Below are positions 1-12,500 of a stretch of 64,000 nt of DNA, one piece after another. A program made the position numbers and the translations under genes. Under the pieces are notes generated by a model, which worked only from the letters and a program-made list of their open reading frames with translations, did no database searches and was not told where the DNA came from. Source of the DNA: Histoplasma ohiense (Eukaryota; Ascomycota; Eurotiomycetes; Onygenales; Ajellomycetaceae). Where the stretch lies: contig JAEVHH010000004.1 in the NCBI GenBank assembly GCA_017607445.1, positions 4,216,001-4,280,000 on the forward strand, given 5' to 3'. Positions within the stretch are counted from its first letter, which is position 1; every line of letters begins with the position of its first letter.

Positions 1-671
1 TCTTGAGGAATGGAATGTGAACCACAGAGGCCGTAGCCTCACACATCGTACAGTGAACATTGCCTCTGGGTTAAATAAAGGCGAGGACGATCTAAGGGAC
101 GGCAAACGAAAGGTGCTCTTTATCCCGAGGTCAAATAATGCTCAATCCTCACTAAAACGTGAAGCGTCAAAAAAAAAAAAAAAAGAAAAAGAAAATCGAG
201 GTTGAAACGAGCGGTTGCACGTTTAGTAAGCAGGTGCACATCGCTATAGTTAGTTATTTGGAATTTTCCATTCAATTGATGTTTAAATATTCAATATGCG
301 GGTCTATCCTAGTTCCTGCAAAATAATGCTTGACATGACTTAATGTTGCTCAAGTGAAGAAAAAAGTTTTCTTCACAGACATCGGTCAACCCTGGACCTC
401 CGCCTAGCCAAGAAAGCCGCATAGTAGTTGACGATGAACTGGTCTGATCAACCATAGACAGAAAATTGTCGAAAACAGAATAACGAGAAATATCTCATAA
501 CCAAAGTAATGATGTATAATACATTTCCCCCACGTTCCTATACATACAGAACTACCAACCAGAGCATCCACTGTTCTGCATCCACAGTCGTCCAATGTAA
601 TGTTCTATTCCCATTCCGCTTAAACTCCAGGAAATAGAAGAGGGAGAAAAAGAAATTGAGAAAAAGCTGAA
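1..671. other. Intergenic, left edge to MNP1 stop
   Basis: No supported gene. It holds a short A-rich run near 168-190 and AT-rich sequence that probably includes the 3' UTR of the minus-strand bL12m gene. The short open frames here show no recognisable protein. Confidence 0.5.
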
Positions 672-1470
672 TCATTCCATGACAACCTTAGCCCCTAGGT
701 CCTTCATAGTCTTGACAATCTTTTCGGCCTCTTCCTTAGGTACAGATTCCTTCATCACTTTCGGGGCACCCTCCACAAATTTCTTGCTGTCAACCAAGCT
801 CAAGCTGAGAAGTGATTTAATCTCCTTGATGACCTTGGGTTTCGAGGCAGCGTCGAACGACTCCAATTTCAAATTAAACAATGTTTTCTCCTGAGCGGCA
901 GGGGCAGCCTCCTCTTCTTCCACGGCGGCAGCTGGGGCACCGCCACCAGTCGCTGGACCGGCTGCGAAACCGCCAATGGGTAGATCAGGAATGTTAAGAC
1001 GAGACTTGATACCGGAGAATCGGAGGTTAGCTACAGCACTGCCAACAGACTTCATTGAAAGAATCTCATCAAGAACGAGCCAATGTGCGTGTACATGACA
1101 TAACTGTTAAAGCCTTTATTTCCAAATATGTCTACACATGGGCAAAGAAATGGGGAATAAAAGGAAAACAAAACATCAATGAACATTCAAGGGGAAATAA
1201 AAGCATCAATTATCCAACCTTCAAGCTCGAAACCAAATCAGCAGTTTCCAACAGTGTCAATTGACTTATTTGGTCCACAATCTGTGTGATTTTAGGGTTT
1301 GTAGGAGCCGCCGTCGGCGCCTCGGTGGACTGCCATCGCCTTGTTCCGACCGCAGCTGGGGTTGATCGTTTGCATTGGGGAAAGCATGTAGACGGGGAGA
1401 AACGGAGAGACGGGGACTGGCGAAGGAGGGTGCGACAGGATCGAGCTGCCGCCTGTGAAGGAATTGACAT
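672..1470 (-). CDS. MNP1: Mitochondrial ribosomal protein bL12m
   Basis: Mitochondrial large-subunit stalk protein of the L7/L12 family, which recruits translation factors to the mitoribosome. Two exons give 194 residues: 1219-1470 and 672-1004, with an intron at 1005-1218. Exon 1 carries an Arg/Ser-rich presequence (MSIPSQAAARSCRTLLRQ) and the N-terminal dimerisation helix (ITQIVDQISQLTLLETADL). Exon 2 carries an Ala/Glu hinge and the C-terminal domain, including FNLKLESFDAASKPKVIKEI. The join K|SRLNIPDLP restores the family sequence. The donor is GTTGGA and the acceptor is AAG, but a GCTAAC branch point lies about 20 nt before the acceptor. The open frame at 672-1055 seems to start inside the intron and is only a read-through. 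Next minus-strand gene is CCT8, 2 kb away. Confidence 0.93.
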
Positions 1471-3549
1471 GGCTGACGAGGCGCAAGATATATGACAGGA
1501 ACAGCTTGTATCACAAAGAGGACAGCGGAAGGGCCCGCGGAGGAATATGTCGAGGGAATTGAGCTGATGTGGCGCCTGTGGTGCTGCTGGTTCTTTTTGC
1601 TGCCGTCAAGCAATGCTTGAATTTCGGTGATGGAAGTTTGAAAATTCCCATGTCTGAAGAGCACGTGAGCGTAACTTTACAGACTATTACCGTGAATTCG
1701 TTGTTATGATACATTATCCGATAGGTTCTTCCGAATCCGATATATCCACCTTTTTTTGGACAACAAATGGCAATCTTCATCTTGCGGGACTCCTCACCAC
1801 GGAACAACAGAAACGAATATCAACGGTCTCACTCAAAGTGGAGGGAAAGGGAGCAACTTTCCCCTTTTCAACCAGCTCATATGGATCTATACTTCTCTGT
1901 CGTGGAGAAACGGCTTGCCACTTCTATCGCATTCGTCTGGGTCTTCTATCGTTTCGGCATGGCGGTGGTCAAACTTCTCCGCAAATATCTCAATCGGTCA
2001 GCCGCGCGACCACGTCAGGTCCACCGCAGCTCTCGAGTAGCCCAAGATTCACAGACTACGGAGACAAGTAATGCGACTGCAGGCCAAACCTGAGCCCATT
2101 ACTAGGCCAGAATTTCAATAACCAGCACAAGTGCTTTTGGATATCAACACAAGTGATACATAGAAATTCTGGCTTTCGTTGAATTTGATGTGCGCATTTC
2201 GGAAACATATTCCAAGAATGGTGCTTGATTTAAAAGTCTTATGGAGAGGGACGGCTACGGGTGAATTGCTTACACTTTGCTTCTACGACCAAAATAGTTT
2301 CGGCTGTCTGTACCTTTACGTTTCGACGAACAACGAACGAAATGCATATCAATAATATGATGTTGAACATCCCCAATCCATGTTCCTGCCATTCCATGCG
2401 TCGACAGTTGCATGCATTGTTTCGAAATCCGTCTAACAGCAACACGCCTGTGGTAAGCTCTCCGACAAACAAACTCCATATCCACCGAATAACAGGGACA
2501 AATCCTCAATATTCCACATTAGAGTATGCGTGGGAACAATACGACAATGCACAACATGGACGACCAAGCTTGAATGGTTCATCGCGCAGGGTGGAGAGGC
2601 TAGAGAAAACTACAACGTCAATTTCTCCTCCGCCCTCACATTTACATATCGTGAGCTTGTGCTCTCAAATGCAACCGTTAATGTGGCATGGATTGTGTCA
2701 GCACAAAAACTGTTGAGAGCGTTCGTTTACTGATATCTCTGTTATACCATCTTCCTGTTTTCTCGCTCACACCCTTTACAAATTTCGATGACTATGATAC
2801 CCTTATTTCTTTTCACTTTTGCTTCCTGATGCACTTGTGGCTCCTCTCATTTGTGCATTGTGACCCTGGTCCTATTCCGTTCTTCATAGTTCACGCTCTT
2901 AAACGTCATTTGGTACAAACACGTCCATACCTATGTGCTCCCAAACATCGCTTGATCAGATACTCCATTTATACACTTTGGCGGCTTCAAAATTTGCAAA
3001 ATGAAGCATAATTAGATAATTGCATAGACAGCTTCTAAATATTGGAACGTTGCATTTTTCACCGCTTTCCGGATGAGGTGATCGAGACACGGGATTCAGT
3101 TCAGTTTGAGACTTCCAATAAGCTGCGATCGGTGCCGAGAAAATCTATTTCATTTATAGCAAAAAGGACAGTAATCCTCTACCCTAAGTTACCTTCAGTT
3201 TCCCCGATTTATTAGCATGAGCATGCGGATAATAAGTAAACGGCCGGCTCAGCACCAATCAATCCCTCCCAGCCCCAGCGGAAATCCTGATAGTCATTTT
3301 TGCATTTCCAATTCGCAGGTTTCAAGAAAAGACGAACAAAATAATGCAGGGGAGAAAGCAAGGGAGAATTTTCTTTTATTCAAATTAATGCGGAAAATGC
3401 CAGAAAAAGAAGAAATTCGCCCATTTCATTTTTTTTTATTCTCCCCTCTCATCCTTTCCCGGTCACCATACATATCAGAACAACAGCACGAGCAACAACA
3501 TCATCGACGCAAACCACTACTTCTTATCATTATCATCAAGTCAAACGCC
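1471..3549. other. Intergenic between MNP1 start and CCT8 stop
   Basis: About 2.1 kb containing the MNP1 promoter and CCT8 downstream sequence. A 108-codon plus-strand frame (1767-2093, ATG start) has a possible membrane-like stretch (ATSIAFVWVFYRFGMAVV), but I recognise no family and would not call it a gene. A longer plus frame at 2261-2716 begins with GTG and looks like chance. No RNA gene or repeat seen. Confidence 0.45.
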
Positions 3550-5687
3550 TCAATCTTCATCCCAATTAGGATTCTGTCCCGGCGGCTTCGGCCCGCCCGC
3601 CTGTCGCGCCACAATAATCTGATCAACCGACAGCACCGTCCGCGAGGCCTCCGTCGCCAATCTGATAGCCCATGCCTTCGACACGAGCAAGTCAAGGATT
3701 CCATCATCGACTGCATTGACGGTTCCCGCTGAGGAGAATGCATGTAAATCCACGCCCGTGGTCCAATATGGTTCCTCCTCCGAGGACGAGGAGGCATTCT
3801 CGGATGATTCTTCCTCTTCATCCTCATCTTCCTCCTCCTCGTCGCCGTCGTCACCGTCGTCGTCATCATTGGTTGCTACTTTCTTACCCACCGGCGCCGA
3901 TCGGCGGTGTTGCTGGTGAGCTGTGTAGAGGCGAGATAGGACCTCGGTGGCATCCAGGCCCGCGGATTCAGCAAGCGTGCGCGGGATAACTTCGAAAGCC
4001 TCGGCATATTTACGGATGGCGTATTGTGGAAGCCCAGGCGTCTTATCCGCGACGGCTGAGATGCGTTCGACGAGCTGGATCTCCGTTGCTCCAGCGCCAG
4101 GTACCAGCCGAGGATCCTTTGTCACTGCCTTGATAACATTGACGCCGTCGTCGATGGCACGCTCAACATCATCAAGGAGGTTTTGCGTTGCGCCGCGCAG
4201 CACGATGGTTGCGGTTCGTGTGACGGTGCCGGCATCTTCTTGTCGGAAGACTGTCACGCGGTCGCCGCCAATTTCGAGTGTTTCAACCACGTCAACAGTG
4301 CCCATTTCATCAGGCATTGGAGCACCGAGGCGAGCAAGAGGTGTGGCACCGACGACACGGCAGAGGCGTCGGAGTTCGAATTTGGAGAGGATCTTGATGA
4401 CGAGTATGTTAAAGCGGTTGAGGTAGTGCATTGCCAGTTCGCCGACGGTAGAGCCCGCCACGACGACACGAACGCCGGAGTCGTAGATTTCTTTGATCGT
4501 TGCTTCCAGACGTGCTTCTTCGCCCTTTGTAAACTCCAGCATCTCTTGCGCGTTGTGCAAGAGGACTGTTCCTTTTGTTTCTGTCTGGGAGATATCAATA
4601 GGACAGCTGAAGACGCCAACTTTGGCCTTTTTGGCCTTTTTCATGGCCCCGTCAGGTTCGCGGCCGAAAACCATTCCTTTCACGACTCGTGATTGCTCCA
4701 AGCTGCCTCCCATGATTTTGACGACTCGAACATTATCCACGTTGAAGTTGGCCGGATTCTTGGGGAGGACTGCCAGTACGGCCTCTGCAACTAGCGGAGC
4801 AAGGATATCTTCTGAGCCGGACTGTTTGCTTGCAATGACAGTTCTAACCGCTTTGCTCAACTCGGTCGTAGACCGTAGCTCCTTTAGTCTATCCACCTCG
4901 AGATCTAGAAAAAAAAAAAAAAAAGAGATGTTAGTGGAAACACCCCCCCAAAGTATGGTATCGCAAGTAGACAATCAAAGAGGAGAAAAACACACCATCC
5001 AAACATTCCAACGCAATTCCCTGCGCCTTCTCATACCCTAGCACAATATCGCTCGTCTTCAGCCCCATTCGCAGTAATTCCTCCGCCTTCTTTAGTAGCT
5101 CTCCCGTGAGAACAATAACCAGATTAGTCGCATCGCCCATCTCTGCCTCCTGTTGCTGGCTGGCCATGACGACCAGTTTGGCAGCCGGATGTACAACCTC
5201 AAGCTCCCGTAGAATGGTAGCGGCATCGGAGGTCAGGATCAGCTTTTGTAGGTGGTTGATTACGATTTTGTTGCGGCCGTTGGGGCCCAGCGATGTCTGT
5301 ACAGTCTGCGCAATGGCACGGCATGCTTCGATATTACGGATGACGGCACCGTCTTCGGAGTCATGGCTGTGGGGTGAAGGGTTTGGTCAGTTATTGTGAG
5401 TGCATTGATAATGGCCTTGATATTGGTTGGTTTCCATATTCAGTGGCTTTGCTGGTTGTTCACGAGCAAAATATTTTATATGAATACGGAGAATAAGGAG
5501 GAAGTCAAATTTAAGGGCGGGAAGAAAGATATACAAGGTTACGGTGCGTGATGCGTGATGCGTGGGTGCGAAACGCCATTTATCATGTATCAGCGGGGAG
5601 AAGAGGGGTGTAAGTTTGATGCACATACCTGGAATAACCCTGCTTGAACAGCCCAGCATTTGGGGCGCTGGGGATTGACAACGACAT
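3550..5687 (-). CDS. CCT8: T-complex protein 1 subunit theta (CCT8)
   Basis: Theta subunit of the cytosolic TRiC/CCT chaperonin, which folds actin, tubulin and other proteins in an ATP cycle. Three exons: 5629-5687, 4996-5366 and 3550-4904, giving 594 residues. Support: start MSLSIPSAPNAGLFKQGYS, GPNGRNKIVINHLQKL, TSDAATILRELEV, VVMASQQQEAEMGDATN, and the theta-type tail ARQAGGPKPPGQNPNWDED. The usual GDGT(T/N) nucleotide motif reads GDATN here. A highly acidic insertion (residues about 490-524, nt 3763-3867) sits before TTGVDLHAFSS and lengthens the protein beyond the usual 550-570 residues. Donors are GTATGT and GTGTGT; intron 2 has a 15-nt T tract before its TAG acceptor. The frame at 4931-5167 is the internal exon, not a separate gene. 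Confidence 0.94.
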
Positions 5688-6126
5688 AGCTGTATGTATA
5701 TGCAAATACGTGTCCCTCCTCTATCTGTGGTGAAGAGGAATTGAATGCGCAGTGATGTCGTCTGGTCTGCTTAATTTTTTGAAGCTTCTGTGGTTTGCCG
5801 AATTTGGTGAGCTCAGGCCTGGAGGGCGATGAGTTTGCTCTGTTTGCAGTGCGGTATCAATACCGTGAATATTACAATAATTACATTATCAAACTCCATA
5901 CTCTGTATGTACTGTACAACTCAGGAGCAGGAGAGTGTAGATGACTATTAACTTATTGTACACGTTATAGCTACAGATATTTCATATGCAAAATACCCAA
6001 GGATAGTCCAAGCCATAAGCTATCCACACGCCTCTCTACCAAAAGGGTCTGAATGTCTGTCCAAAGCTCTCGGCTATAGTCAGACCTGTCAGCTAGGAGT
6101 CCAAAAGTTAAAAGATACCATTCACA
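5688..6126. other. Intergenic, CCT8 promoter and OMA1 3' flank
   Basis: 440 bp between two minus-strand genes. AT-rich and contains no supported gene. The CCT8 core promoter must lie at its left end. Confidence 0.5.
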
Positions 6127-8229
6127 TCAAAATAGCCTACCATATCGCCCTGTAAGTCCACATCCGCTATCATCATATGCAATATTTGCTTGCGGGAGCC
6201 TGGAACAGTAATGCCATCGTCAGCGAACGAAAGTCCCATGTGGACTCTTTCAGACTCTCTCAGTCCCTCTTAATGATGATGGGAAAACGAAAAATAAAAC
6301 TCACAATTTCTGAATTGCTTCCATACGTCTCCGGCTCTGCGTATAACTTCATCAGCTAAAAATTCAAACACTAAAAAACATACTATCCACTAAACTCACC
6401 GAAGGATGCGTCGACAACAACTGGGGAGGCGCTGCTTTCTCAGCCTGGTGCATCCGGCTCCATCTATAGTTTAAAAAGAAAGGGACCTGTTAATAAACGT
6501 CATAAAAAAATAAATTAAAAAAAAAATAATAATAATAATAAATTGGGGTGCGTGGACCCTTCTTTCAGAAGGGGAGGAGGGGCGTACAATCCAGCGGCAG
6601 CTTCGGGTTTAAAACAGCTCTTTGCCATCATCACTGCCATGGGACCATGGTTAGAAAACCAGTCACACCACATAATATCCTTATAAAGGTGAGATACGGA
6701 ACATACTAAGGCCAATTTCATCCGCCTCCGACTATGCAATAATATCATAAGACCACCCGTTAGCACACGGAACATATATATACATCCTCCCATTCACGAC
6801 ATAAACACGCACTAACCTCCTGCGCCCTTGAATTCGGCAAGGCAAGCATCAGATTTAAAATCATTGACGACAAATTTTGCGACACGTCAAATAGCATTGA
6901 TGCTGCCAGTGCCGTAACAATCACTATGATATTCGAACTCATGCGCTCGGCTGGGTGATGGGCGAGGACATGTGCGATCTCATGACCCAGGACTGCAGCG
7001 AGGCCGTCTCTATCTCGGCAGATCGGTAGAATGCCGGTGAACACGAAGACGTTTCCACTACGAAGAAGAATAGATAGAAATCAGTACAGGGTTTCTTGGT
7101 ATACTATCATAGTATAAATAAAAATATAAATACATACCCCGGCAACACAAACGCATTCATCTCAGGCGAGTTGATAACATGCACCTTCCACTTCAGGTTT
7201 TTAAGCATCGCGTCTTCTTCACCCAGCTGCGGTTGGCCCGAGAGGATTAATTTGCGGAAAACATCATCGACGTATCTGACGAGATGATGTGACTCCGGGA
7301 GGAATTGGCCTCGATATTCCTGCAGCGTCATCATGTACGTCTGTTTGCCAAATTGCAGTTCCATATCGTTGGAGATGCAGTTGAAACGGCGTCGGCCAGT
7401 CATCTACACATACACACACAACACACGAAATAAAGAAAGAAGTAAATCTTAGCGTATGCCTATCCAAAAGGGAGAATAAAAGAAGGGGAGGACATAAGAA
7501 AGAAGAAAAGCATGCTTAAACATGAGTGAGACGTAGAAAAGAAAAGAAAAAAATTAATATAGAGAAACCAACCGGAACAACATCCAAATTCCATACATAA
7601 AATCCCACCATCGCCGTCCCGCCCCCGACAATCAAATACCGGTAGTGACCCCAAAACTGCATGAGACGGTAATAACCCCATCCCCGCGGGCCCCTTCCTC
7701 CTCCACCCCATCCCGCTCCACCGCCACGCTCGCCAAAGGTCTGGTATGTATATCTCTCATCACCTCTTCGCGATTGCGAGAATGCGCGTTGACGGGGCCC
7801 GTGGCGGGTAGTTGGGATTCGGGAGCGGAGGAAATCATTGGTGGTGAGGGGATGGTGGGTATTCCTAGTGTGATAATGCGCTGAAGATGAAGCTGAAACT
7901 GAAGCTGATCCTGATCCTGGTGTTATCCGTCGATGAGCTATCCCCGGCGGATTCCACAAGGCGCTCTGCGCAGGATATAATCGAGAGTGTGCGCGGGCGG
8001 ATAGCTGGCGTGAGTTGAGAACCGGGGTGCGCGCAACGTGCCACCGCAATGATGTAAAGGGGACATTTGATATGGCATTAATCCTAAAGGCCTTCTTCAT
8101 GTTAATTTTAACGGTAGATATGGCACGCGTAGGGGTAGATGGGCGGGATAATGATTGCGACAGGATTGACTGAGCACCACTGGCGGCGAGGCTGTTCAAG
8201 CTCCCTCTGATGTGAAAAACGCGACGCAT
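6127..8229 (-). CDS. OMA1: Mitochondrial metalloendopeptidase OMA1
   Basis: M48-family zinc peptidase of the inner mitochondrial membrane that acts in membrane-protein quality control and stress response. I assemble eight exons: 7573-8229, 7138-7403, 6817-7057, 6707-6731, 6588-6633, 6400-6463, 6305-6336 and 6127-6199, giving 467 residues. The long N-terminal part is Arg/Ser-rich (targeting region), then a membrane segment (YLIVGGGTAMVGFYVW), the TGRRRFNC motif, NAFVLPGGNVFVFTGILP, the zinc site HEIAH in GHEIAHVLAHHPAER, the third-ligand region SEADEIGL, and APPQLLSTHPS. All joins keep frame. The exons of 25, 46, 64 and 32 nt at the 3' end are unusually small, and intron 1 uses a GTTGGT donor. 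Read-through of intron 5 gives a false APPPLLKEGSTHP ending that mimics the real motif. Confidence 0.9.
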
Positions 8230-9539
8230 CCCCTTTTTTTGTATTTAATCTCTGCGGAGCAGTCAAAATCTGTTGTTATTGATTGTGGCCTGATGTTTAC
8301 TAGCATATCAAGAGGTTGTAGCTTGGCCTCGTGTATGCTGTTGTCCTCAGGCCTAGTAGCGAGTCGGGCATGGAGGTAGAAGTGGGCAAGTGCGTCATTG
8401 CCCGAAACATTTCTTTTCCGAACAATGTGCCAAACTAACTTGTGGCTGGATACGATGCAATTTCTTTTCTTCAAATTTAAAATAACTGGATGACAAGGGC
8501 AATTACTATTTTATGCTATTCTCATTCTCATTCATTATTTGTTCAAGGCAGGGGAGGATAATATATATAACCGGTGGTTGAAGAAACAAATCAGTAGTAA
8601 GTAATGGCATATTTTACAGTCAGGAAGAATGGATAGACACGATATGCGCACATGCGAGTAGATATAGATAGTTAGATGACTAAATAGCCGGATAGACTTA
8701 AGCATAACCAAGCAATTTATATAGGAAATATTTCAGTAGCAATGCATCGGATAAATCTCCCAAGGAGGAAAACGAAGATCTTTCAAGGAGAGGAGAGAGA
8801 AAGGCAGGGGGGAGAGAAAGGAGACATTAACAATAAACAACAAAAATTCTCAAAATGATCAACATTTCCCTATCCACAAAAGACCAAAAATTCCATATAA
8901 TAAATCTTCCAATTCCAATTGTTTTTTATCCAAGTTTCCAGCTCTCCAAAGAAGAAAAAGAAAAATATAAGAAAGAAAATAGAAATCGGCACTTCTTCCC
9001 AGGAGGTAAAACAAACAGACAGACAAGAAGGGCATAAGAAGGAACTGTGAGATGAACCGAGGGGTGATATAGTGTATAGTGGTATATGAAGAGAAGAGAA
9101 AAGAAAAAGCTCCTCATCCGGAATCTGAAAAGAAGCGAGGAGAAAGCGGAAAAGAAAACGAGGGGAAAGGGCATGCAGACATGACTGGGAAGGGTATGAT
9201 ACAAGGCAAAATAAAGTCGAATGAAGGGGGATATAACGAGTAGGACTCAAACACCCATTGAAAAGAGGGTGTAGGAAGAGAAAGCGCAGAAGTAAAGGGG
9301 TTTAAGGTAAGAATGGGGTAGGTGAAGTATATAACATATGTCCAGAAAAAAAAAATCATGAAACGGGGGCAGACTGTGAAATTGACAGCAAACATGTTAA
9401 AGGAAAAGAAATAAGGAAAAGGTAAGGTCCGCCCAGGAAATAAATAATCACAGAAAAAACAGAAAAAACAGGATTATGCCCCAGAAAGGAAAAAAAAAAA
9501 AAAAAAAAATCCCCCTCAAAAGTCCCCGTCCCCTTCTAT
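8230..9539. other. Intergenic, OMA1 promoter and 3' flank of scaffold gene
   Basis: 1.3 kb, strongly purine-rich on the plus strand (8760-9500), with an A run of about 20 at 9490-9509. The long minus-strand frames here (8870-9395) are Phe/Ser/Pro-rich readings of this purine bias and are not genes. The left part holds the OMA1 upstream region. Confidence 0.5.
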
Positions 9540-12500
9540 TCACTCCTCCGTCAACGAATCATCCCCAATCTCCCGCCACTCCCTCGAGCGCTCCGTCAAC
9601 CGCTTAATCCCCGCTACACGCTCTGCCCAATGGGCCTCCGACAGCGTGCGGAACGAATACGCCCGTTGCGACGAAATAACACCGATGGCCTGTAGCACCG
9701 CTTTGCGCGAATCTCGCCCGAATACGGCTGGGTGGTTTATCCACTCGAGCGCGGCTTCGAGGTCGGCGTCCAGGGCGGCGATGATGGCGCTGTCGACAGC
9801 GTTGACGGGTGGGGTTATGGTGGCGGTTTCGGAAGGCGGGTTGGAGGGGGGTGGGGTGAGGTGTTGGATGGGGGGCTAGAGCTGGTATGGCTGGTGGTGG
9901 CAGTACTGTTGCTGCTGCCGTCTGGGATTTCAGAGGAGCGCGGAGAGGATGAGTTAGAGGAGTTGAGGGTGCTTGTGGCGTCTGGGTTGGGTTTTTGAGC
10001 GGGTGGGGGGAGAGGCGGGAGGCCGCCTTTTCCGAGGCCCTTGAGGATACTGCGGGTTTCTGTGAGGAGGTGGTGCGCGCGGTCTTGCTGAGAGCGCGAG
10101 ACGAGGGTGAGTGCTCGTGTGAGCATGTCTGAGGTAAGGAGTTCCATGCGCCGTTGGACGATTGAGGGGTGGGGTGGGATGGGTGGTGTACCGGGTCTCC
10201 CGGACTTGGATCGCTGAGAGGTAGGAAGCATGGTAATGGCAAGCAGAGATGGTCTTGGCGAATGCGTTAAGTGGCCTTCGCGAAGAATGTCTCCATATGT
10301 GAGATCAGCCTGAATCAGAGGGACTTCTTCCACACTAACGATGCGCTGCTCATCGCCATCGAAGGGTCCGCCCAGGGCTTCGAGGCCAGAAACAATGCTC
10401 TCCCAGGGGTCCTGAGGTACATGTTCCTGCGTCGTATTGTCAGGAGCGATAACAAGTTGGACAAGGATATCTAAATAGTAAGATTAGCGCCATGAAATGA
10501 ATATTCGCAGATAAGCATCCAGTTCCGTATTGCGTTCAACTTACCCCGTTTGTCACCAAATCTTAAATCGCCCAATGCGGCCTCTGCGTCCCGACCCGCT
10601 GCGCGTTTGGTGGTGTGCAAAGCGCCGCTAATCTTTACGAACTTCGCTGGAGAACCTTCGGGTAGGCGCAGCTTGAGCTTAGCATTTTGGTGAGAGGTGG
10701 ATTGGAGCGATCCCAGACATCCTGCGACGCACTCTCGAAGCATCATCCAGTCCTTAACGTAAGTATACGAGGCCTTCGTCCGCGTGGACAATTCGATCAT
10801 GGTATCGGGCTTGTGGGTGAGACCCAGTCCAAACGAATGGATTCCAACCCTGGGTGAAATAACATTACATTGTCAGTATGACAGCCAAGCCAAAAAATGA
10901 ATAAAATTATCTCAACAGGTTGGAGAGCGGATGGGAGAGATGAGTCACTAACTTCGCAGCCTCAGCACGAGATACAACAAAATCCACACTTTCCGGCTCA
11001 GAAATCGACGAATCACTAATCAGCAAAATCGTTGAGATAGGGTTATTCGATTTACGCTGCATGAGCAGGTCCATGGCCACATTTGCCCCTTCAACGACAT
11101 CTGCGCGAAGGCTCTTTTGCCCAACAGGGCGTATCGAATTAAGAATGGCTCCCCATCCGCTCCAGGTTTTTGTAGTCATGCCGACCAGGGGCACGCCTCC
11201 ACCACTAGAGCCAAACGTAACGAGGCCCATCCGATCTCGTGGGCCAAGATTCTGTACGAGAAACCTGAGCGTGTCGCGGAGAAGGGTGATTTTGAGCCCT
11301 TGCATGGATGAGGAGACAGGGATGACGACGACCAGATCGAGAGGCACGTGGAAGCTGAGGGGTAAAATGTCTCTGATAGAGTTGGTATAATCGGTCAATG
11401 CGGTGTTGTTGGATTTCGCTGCCCCATACGATGAAGTGGTGGATGAAACACGTTTCATCGTTTTATGAGTCCGATAGTCATCCTCCTCTGGGCCAGAGTT
11501 ATCCATATCATAGTCTGGGTTCCGACCTACCGTTGGGTCGCGGTTCTGGAGATCAAGGAGCGCTCGCCTCCAAAGCTCTAGCTGATTGCGACTCTGGAAT
11601 TGAAGGTGGAAGCATGGCAGCTCCGTAACGGACAGATTAAGCGTCAAAATAGGTTCCTCTGTGATAAGGTTAGGAACAATTGAATGACAAATTCGTGGGC
11701 GGCGGGTTTAGGAGGAGGGAATATATCACCTGGCACAGATTCCACGTCTTTCAAATGCTTCTTGATAAGAATAGAACCCTTCAGCGTACACCTCGTCATT
11801 GTACGTTTCGTTCTCGGGTCCTCAAATTGGTTATGCCCATTCTTTTTCTCCTTGACGCAAATAAGCATCTCCGCGAAGAGGTAGCATTCCAACTCTTGCC
11901 ACGACGCCCGATCTTTACCAACACGGACAGTCCCATGTAGCTTGAGCTTTCCAAACCTGTAAATGGGTTAGCAAGCAGAAGAAGAAAACCAAAAAAACCC
12001 CTCCCCTATTGTGAACCAGCTACACTATCAATTCTCATCGGCGAGAAGGGTGACATGCATACCTTTGGAATTCCAAGCCATGCCAGTTATCGACGCGCAC
12101 GCGCAAATCCTCCGTAATTTCCTCTAGGGCCTCTTGTGATTCAAACGGAACAGGCAACGATCGCGCAGGTTGCTTGATCGTTGGACTCGCAAGCTCCTCG
12201 TTACGCAGAGGTGGCAAATGGGCCGTATGACGCAGATCCTCCACGTCAGGTTGCCAATTTCCCTCAGGAACCTCAACGGTCACCAGGCAAGTCAAGGACT
12301 GCTGTTGTCGTGCCCTGTTGAGGGTGGGGAACTCGCTACGCACGGTCACAATTGGGGCCGGTATCGGGTTCTGTATGACACCTGGGCGCGGGCTAAGGTC
12401 GGACTCCATGGCCTGTACATCGTAATCATGCCGCCTCCCGGTGCTATGGTGCCGGCCGTCTCCATAGTCGCCCGAGGACGCAGCTCCGGTAGTACCACTA

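Noticed and set aside
2261..2716. 151-codon plus-strand frame
   Set aside because: It begins with GTG, has no protein-like pattern, and opposing frames are open over the same stretch.
8870..9395. Overlapping minus-strand Phe/Ser/Pro-rich frames
   Set aside because: They only reflect the purine-rich plus strand between 8.8 and 9.5 kb; three frames are open over the same bases.
9604..10242. 212-codon minus-strand frame inside the Far1-like gene
   Set aside because: It overlaps the last exon in the third frame and is Pro/Arg/His-rich with no family resemblance. The two other frames carry the conserved protein.
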